The position numbers were made by a program, and so were the translations under genes. The notes under the pieces are model-generated. The model worked only from the letters and a program-made list of their open reading frames with translations, was not told where the DNA came from and did not search any database. DNA of 64,000 nt, from contig OZ025795.1 in the NCBI GenBank assembly GCA_964019425.1, forward strand, positions 372,001-436,000. The letters are read 5' to 3'. Shown piece by piece: positions 59,167 through 64,000 of the stretch. The stretch's first letter is position 1. The number at the start of each line of letters is the position of its first letter. This DNA comes from Flectonema sp. DT1601 (taxonomy: Eukaryota; Euglenozoa; Diplonemea; Diplonemida; Diplonemidae).

Positions 59167-59558
59167 ATAAACAATGTTATCATTGTTTTTTTATCGATCG
59201 ACTATGTCGATCACTTTCAATTTTCCGTCCTGGTCAGGACGCTAAACTGATTGTTTTTTCTTTAAAAATAAATAAAAAGAATAAAAAAAAAGAAAAAAAA
59301 AAGGAATAAACAATGTTATCATTGTTTTTTTTTTATCGATCGACTATGTCGATTACTTTCTATTTTCCGTCCTGGTCAGGACGCTAAACTGATTGTTTTT
59401 TCTTTAAAAATAAATAAAAAGAATAAAAAAAAAAGAAAAAAAAAAGGAATAAACAATGTTATCATTGTTTTTTATCGATCGACTATGTCGATCACTTTCT
59501 ATTTTCCGTCCTGGTCAAGACGCTAAACTGATTGTTTTTTCTTTAAAATAATTAAAAG

Positions 59559-59591
<33 letters not shown>

Positions 59592-59844
59592 ATAAACAAT
59601 GTTATCATTGTCTTTTTTCTATCGATCGACTATGTGGATCACTTTCAATTTTCCGTCCTGGTCAGGACGCTAAACTGATTGTTTTTTCTTTAAAAATAAA
59701 TAAAAAGAATAAAAAAAAAAAAAAAAAAAAGGAATAAACAATGTTATCATTGTTTTTTTTCTATCGATCGACTATGTCGATTAATTTCTATTTTCCGTCC
59801 TGATCGAGACGCTAAACTGATTGTTTCCTTTTTTTAAATAATAA

Positions 59845-59878
<34 letters not shown>
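58248..59878 (+). repeat. satellite E array (plus) inserted in C
   Basis: Begins in mid-monomer (ACTATGTCGATTAC). Monomers alternate alpha and beta at first, become alpha only from about 58,886, and end in the family A-adjacent terminal variant. This is the same gradient as in E array 1. Confidence 0.92.
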
Positions 59879-59882
<4 letters not shown>

Positions 59883-60277
59883 ATCTCCCTGCTATCCTCA
59901 TATCCCCACAATAATATTATACCTTTTCATTTTCTCTTTCCTTTTCTGGTCTTTTTTTTTTCTTTTTTTCCTTTTTCATACAACGTTTTTTATTTATATT
60001 TTATTTTTTTTTTTTTTTTTCATGTTTGATTATTTCCTCTTCATATTTTTTTTCTATTCTTTCTTTTTTTTTTTTTTTTTTTTTTTCTCTACCTCTCTCT
60101 TAATTCTGTTCGTTTCTTTGAAACGAAAATTCATTTGAATATTATTCCTTGGTCAGCAACCATCATTGTCGCCCTTTGGGCCTGTTAAAAAAAAAAAAAA
60201 AATAAAAAGAAAGTTTACGTCGGGAATAGGGCAGGAGCCAAAAGCTCCCAGTCCGTTACTTCCCACTTATCGAAATT
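59879..60277 (-). repeat. family A cap, copy 4
   Basis: GAGCATCTCCCTGCTATCC through CTTATCGAAATTC, a nearly full A in the same E-A arrangement as copy 1. The outer neighbour here is family C instead of S31. The 63-residue open frame at 60,166-60,357 crosses this junction and is an artefact. Confidence 0.9.
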
Positions 60278-61304
60278 CAGATGTCCGGCGGGTGTTTGTC
60301 TACACTGTGTTTATTGTTTGTTTTTTTCCCAAGGTTCAACCTTGGGAAGAGAAGTAAAAAATTCCGTCAATGTTGGCCTTCCTGTTCGAAGGTGCGCACC
60401 AATGACGATAAATAGAGTGGGGGGAGAAAACCTTTGATCCAACTGGATCCCTTCACGAGCTGACATTGCCATGTGAAGTTAAATATTCTGGCGATGCCAG
60501 CTCAGGCGACTTAGCCTGCTTTTTTCTTTAAATAAAAAAAATAAAAAGATACCAACAGGTGGGGTGATGGGTTGCGCCACTGCAATCCAGTCACAAAAAG
60601 AAACAAAGGTAATCTCAAGGGTTCTCGACCCTTGGCTCTCCCTGCGCAAGCATCGCATGGAGGGTGACGCTAAGCACCCGGGGGGTACGAAACAAACTTT
60701 CCCCCTGCTGTCCTGTTTGAAATAAAAAAAAAAAACAAAGGGATAGAAGTAAACAGAATACGTTACACCTCAACAGGTGACGCTAAACACCCAGGGGATA
60801 CAAACCAAACTTTCCCCCTGTTGCCCTGTTTGAAATAAATTAAAAAAAGAACAAGAAAACAGAATACAATACTCAGCAATCAGACTCGTTCACTCGCTTC
60901 GCCAGAGCCGTTCGAGCCGATGCTCATGTAAAGTTACCTGTTTTCTTTTAACAAATTAAATAAAATAAGATAAATAAAAATAAAAATAAAGTAGCGCAAC
61001 GGAGAGGAATACATAACACCTCGACTCTTGCGCTAGCATCGCAAGGGGGGTACCCGGGAGATACAAACCAAACTTTCTCTGGAATACAGTACCTAACAAT
61101 CAGTGCGTTCACTGGCCTTAGGGCTGTTCGAACTTATGCTTTGGACTGTTCCCTTGCAGAAAAAAAAAGTAAAATAAACCAACTTTGGGACATTAGAAAA
61201 GCATAAAATAAAAGTTGCTACAACCAAAAGACAACTGCAAAAAAAAAGGTTTTTGTAGGGGAGCTACAATGTAGCAATAATGTCACACAGTCATGTGGCA
61301 AGCT
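60278..61304 (+). repeat. family C unit, second part of the interrupted copy
   Basis: Resumes at CAGATGTCCGGCGGGTG and completes the 1,350-bp unit begun at 57,927. Confidence 0.9.
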
Positions 61305-62654
61305 GGATAAGAGATTTGGGAGAGGAATAGGGGCAGTGAACTTTTGGTTCAGGCCCTTCCCATCGAACAGGACGAAGACTTCTAAAACCTGAGATGAACC
61401 AATTGAGTTGAAACAAACAAATAACAGAGACGCAACACATACCGGAACATCATCGCAAGCAATGCTTCGGACCTCCGTCGACCTTCGTTCTTCCGGCGGC
61501 AAAGGGAAACAAGAAAGAACGGGCAATGAGACAAACCTGTTAGTTGGTGTTGTGTTGTTGTTAAAAACAAAAACATAAACGCCAGGAAGTTCGACAACGA
61601 AGACATCGACATCGATCGCTGCTCTGCAGATGTCCGGCGGGTGTTTGTCTACACTGTGTTTATTGTTTGTTTTTTTCCCAAGGTTCAACCTTGGGAAGAG
61701 AAGTAAAAAATTCCGTCAATGTTGGCCTTCCTGTTCGAAGGTGCGCACCAATGACGATAAATAGAGTGGGGGGAGAAAACCTTTGATCCAACTGGATCCC
61801 TTCACGAGCTGACATTGCCATGTGAAGTTAAATATTCTGGCGATGCCAGCTCAGGCGACTTAGCCTGCTTTTTTCTTTAAATAAAAAAAATAAAAAGATA
61901 CCAACAGGTGGGGTGATGGGTTGCGCCACTGCAATCCAGTCACAAAAAGAAACAAAGGTAATCTCAAGGGTTCTCGACCCTTGGCTCTCCCTGCGCAAGC
62001 ATCGCATGGAGGGTGACGCTAAGCACCCGGGGGGTACGAAACAAACTTTCCCCCTGCTGTCCTGTTTGAAATAAAAAAAAAAAAACAAAGGGATAGAAGT
62101 AAACAGAATACGTTACACCTCAACAGGTGACGCTAAACACCCAGGGGATACAAACCAAACTTTCCCCCTGTTGCCCTGTTTGAAATAAATTAAAAAAAGA
62201 ACAAGAAAACAGAATACAATACTCAGCAATCAGACTCGTTCACTCGCTTCGCCAGAGCCGTTCGAGCCGATGCTCATGTAAAGTTACCTGTTTTCTTTTA
62301 ACAAATTAAATAAAATAAGATAAATAAAAATAAAAATAAAGTAGCGCAACGGAGAGGAATACATAACACCTCGACTCTTGCGCTAGCATCGCAAGGGGGG
62401 TACCCGGGAGATACAAACCAAACTTTCTCTGGAATACAGTACCTAACAATCAGTGCGTTCACTGGCCTTAGGGCTGTTCGAACTTATGCTTTGGACTGTT
62501 CCCTTGCAGAAAAAAAAAGTAAAATAAACCAACTTTGGGACATTAGAAAAGCATAAAATAAAAGTTGCTACAACCAAAAGACAACTGCAAAAAAAAAGGT
62601 TTTTGTAGGGGAGCTACAATGTAGCAATAATGTCACACAGTCATGTGGCAAGCT
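61305..62654 (+). repeat. family C unit (1,350 bp)
   Basis: A complete unit, head-to-tail with its neighbours and essentially identical to 51,897-53,246. Confidence 0.92.
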
Positions 62655-64000
62655 GGATAAGAGATTTGGGAGAGGAATAGGGGCAGTGAACTTTTGGTTC
62701 AGGCCCTTCCCATCGAACAGGACGAAGACTTCTAAAACCTGAGATGAACCAATTGAGTTGAAACAAACAAATAACAGAGACGCAACACATACCGGAACAT
62801 CATCGCAAGCAATGCTTCGGACCTCCGTCGACCTTCGTTCTTCCGGCGGCAAAGGGAAACAAGAAAGAACGGGCAATGAGACAAACCTGTTAGTTGGTGT
62901 TGTGTTGTTGTTAAAAACAAAAACATAAACGCCAGGAAGTTCGACAACGAAGACATCGACATCGATCGCTGCTCTGCAGATGTCCGGCGGGTGTTTGTCT
63001 ACACTGTGTTTATTGTTTGTTTTTTTCCCAAGGTTCAACCTTGGGAAGAGAAGTAAAAAATTCCGTCAATGTTGGCCTTCCTGTTCGAAGGTGCGCACCA
63101 ATGACGATAAATAGAGTGGGGGGAGAAAACCTTTGATCCAACTGGATCCCTTCACGAGCTGACATTGCCATGTGAAGTTAAATATTCTGGCGATGCCAGC
63201 TCAGGCGACTTAGCCTGCTTTTTTCTTTAAATAAAAAAAATAAAAAGATACCAACAGGTGGGGTGATGGGTTGCGCCACTGCAATCCAGTCACAAAAAGA
63301 AACAAAGGTAATCTCAAGGGTTCTCGACCCTTGGCTCTCCCTGCGCAAGCATCGCATGGAGGGTGACGCTAAGCACCCGGGGGGTACGAAACAAACTTTC
63401 CCCCTGCTGTCCTGTTTGAAATAAAAAAAAAAAACAAAGGGATAGAAGTAAACAGAATACGTTACACCTCAACAGGTGACGCTAAACACCCAGGGGATAC
63501 AAACCAAACTTTCCCCCTGTTGCCCTGTTTGAAATAAATTAAAAAAAGAACAAGAAAACAGAATACAATACTCAGCAATCAGACTCGTTCACTCGCTTCG
63601 CCAGAGCCGTTCGAGCCGATGCTCATGTAAAGTTACCTGTTTTCTTTTAACAAATTAAATAAAATAAGATAAATAAAAATAAAAATAAAGTAGCGCAACG
63701 GAGAGGAATACATAACACCTCGACTCTTGCGCTAGCATCGCAAGGGGGGTACCCGGGAGATACAAACCAAACTTTCTCTGGAATACAGTACCTAACAATC
63801 AGTGCGTTCACTGGCCTTAGGGCTGTTCGAACTTATGCTTTGGACTGTTCCCTTGCAGAAAAAAAAAGTAAAATAAACCAACTTTGGGACATTAGAAAAG
63901 CATAAAATAAAAGTTGCTACAACCAAAAGACAACTGCAAAAAAAAAGGTTTTTGTAGGGGAGCTACAATGTAGCAATAATGTCACACAGTCATGTGGCAA
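62655..64000 (+). repeat. family C unit, to window end
   Basis: Nearly complete (1,346 bp). The array probably continues beyond the window. Unlike the truncated copies at 45,868 and 53,247, it runs on past CATGTGAAGTTAAAT. Confidence 0.92.

Noticed and set aside
44680-63038. Minus-strand frames of 100-198 residues in family C
   Set aside because: The frame is not kept in the related family B, its end changes with the junction, and conserved parts of C look like folded non-coding segments.
54000-64000. Telomeric simple repeats or rDNA units
   Set aside because: No TTAGGG-type arrays are present, and the 1.35-kb C unit has no similarity to conserved rRNA cores.

Overview
The window looks like nuclear DNA of a compact animal genome. 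The genes have short GT-AG introns (75 to 159 bp), lie close together, and include metazoan-type proteins: a CDC73/parafibromin-like factor, two guanidinoacetate methyltransferases, the axonemal protein CFAP144/FAM183 and V-ATPase subunit B. A sponge-like animal would fit, but this is a weak inference, since no lineage marker is visible. Intergenic DNA is AT-rich with many long A or T homopolymers.

Region 1 (1 to about 12,380) holds the genes. Nearly all are on the minus strand: CDC73-like (3 exons), a small basic protein, CFAP144, two almost identical tandem GAMT genes, an unrecognised 254-residue protein, a micro-exon candidate, and V-ATPase B (5 exons rebuilt here, 502 residues). One short plus-strand reading frame lies between the last two. 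Upstream of V-ATPase B are a diverged fragment of large-subunit rRNA and a fossil piece of a virus-like family B DNA polymerase.

Region 2 (about 12,388 to 64,000) is almost entirely nested tandem repeats. I name the families here. S31 is a 31-bp satellite (12,388-16,008 and 22,004-33,565). E is an AT-rich satellite of alternating about 140-bp (alpha) and 114-bp (beta) monomers with several perfect dyads. A is a cap of about 400 bp that always lies at one end of E. B (1,356 bp) and C (1,350 bp) are tandem non-coding units that are diverged relatives of each other. D is a 1,708-bp terminal-inverted-repeat element present in 3.3 identical head-to-tail copies. A piggyBac element and a second inverted-repeat transposon have inserted into E.

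The order is: E(+), A(-), S31, A(+), D array, E(-), B, A(+) split by B, E(-) split by C and by B, C array, a second copy of the 7.38-kb C-E-B-B-E-C-C block, then C units to the window end, one of them split by an E(+)A(-) insert. The S31 core is therefore flanked by inverted A and E arms.

The most interesting signal is a 5-bp stem with an invariant TTTTG loop at the start of A, B and C. The stem sequence differs completely between the families but stays perfectly paired. Several B and C arrays are also inserted in or beside E dyads. This suggests hairpin-marked tandem-repeat elements that move or recombine as whole arrays; the function is inference. Identical copies over kilobases mean that assembly collapse or duplication must be excluded first.
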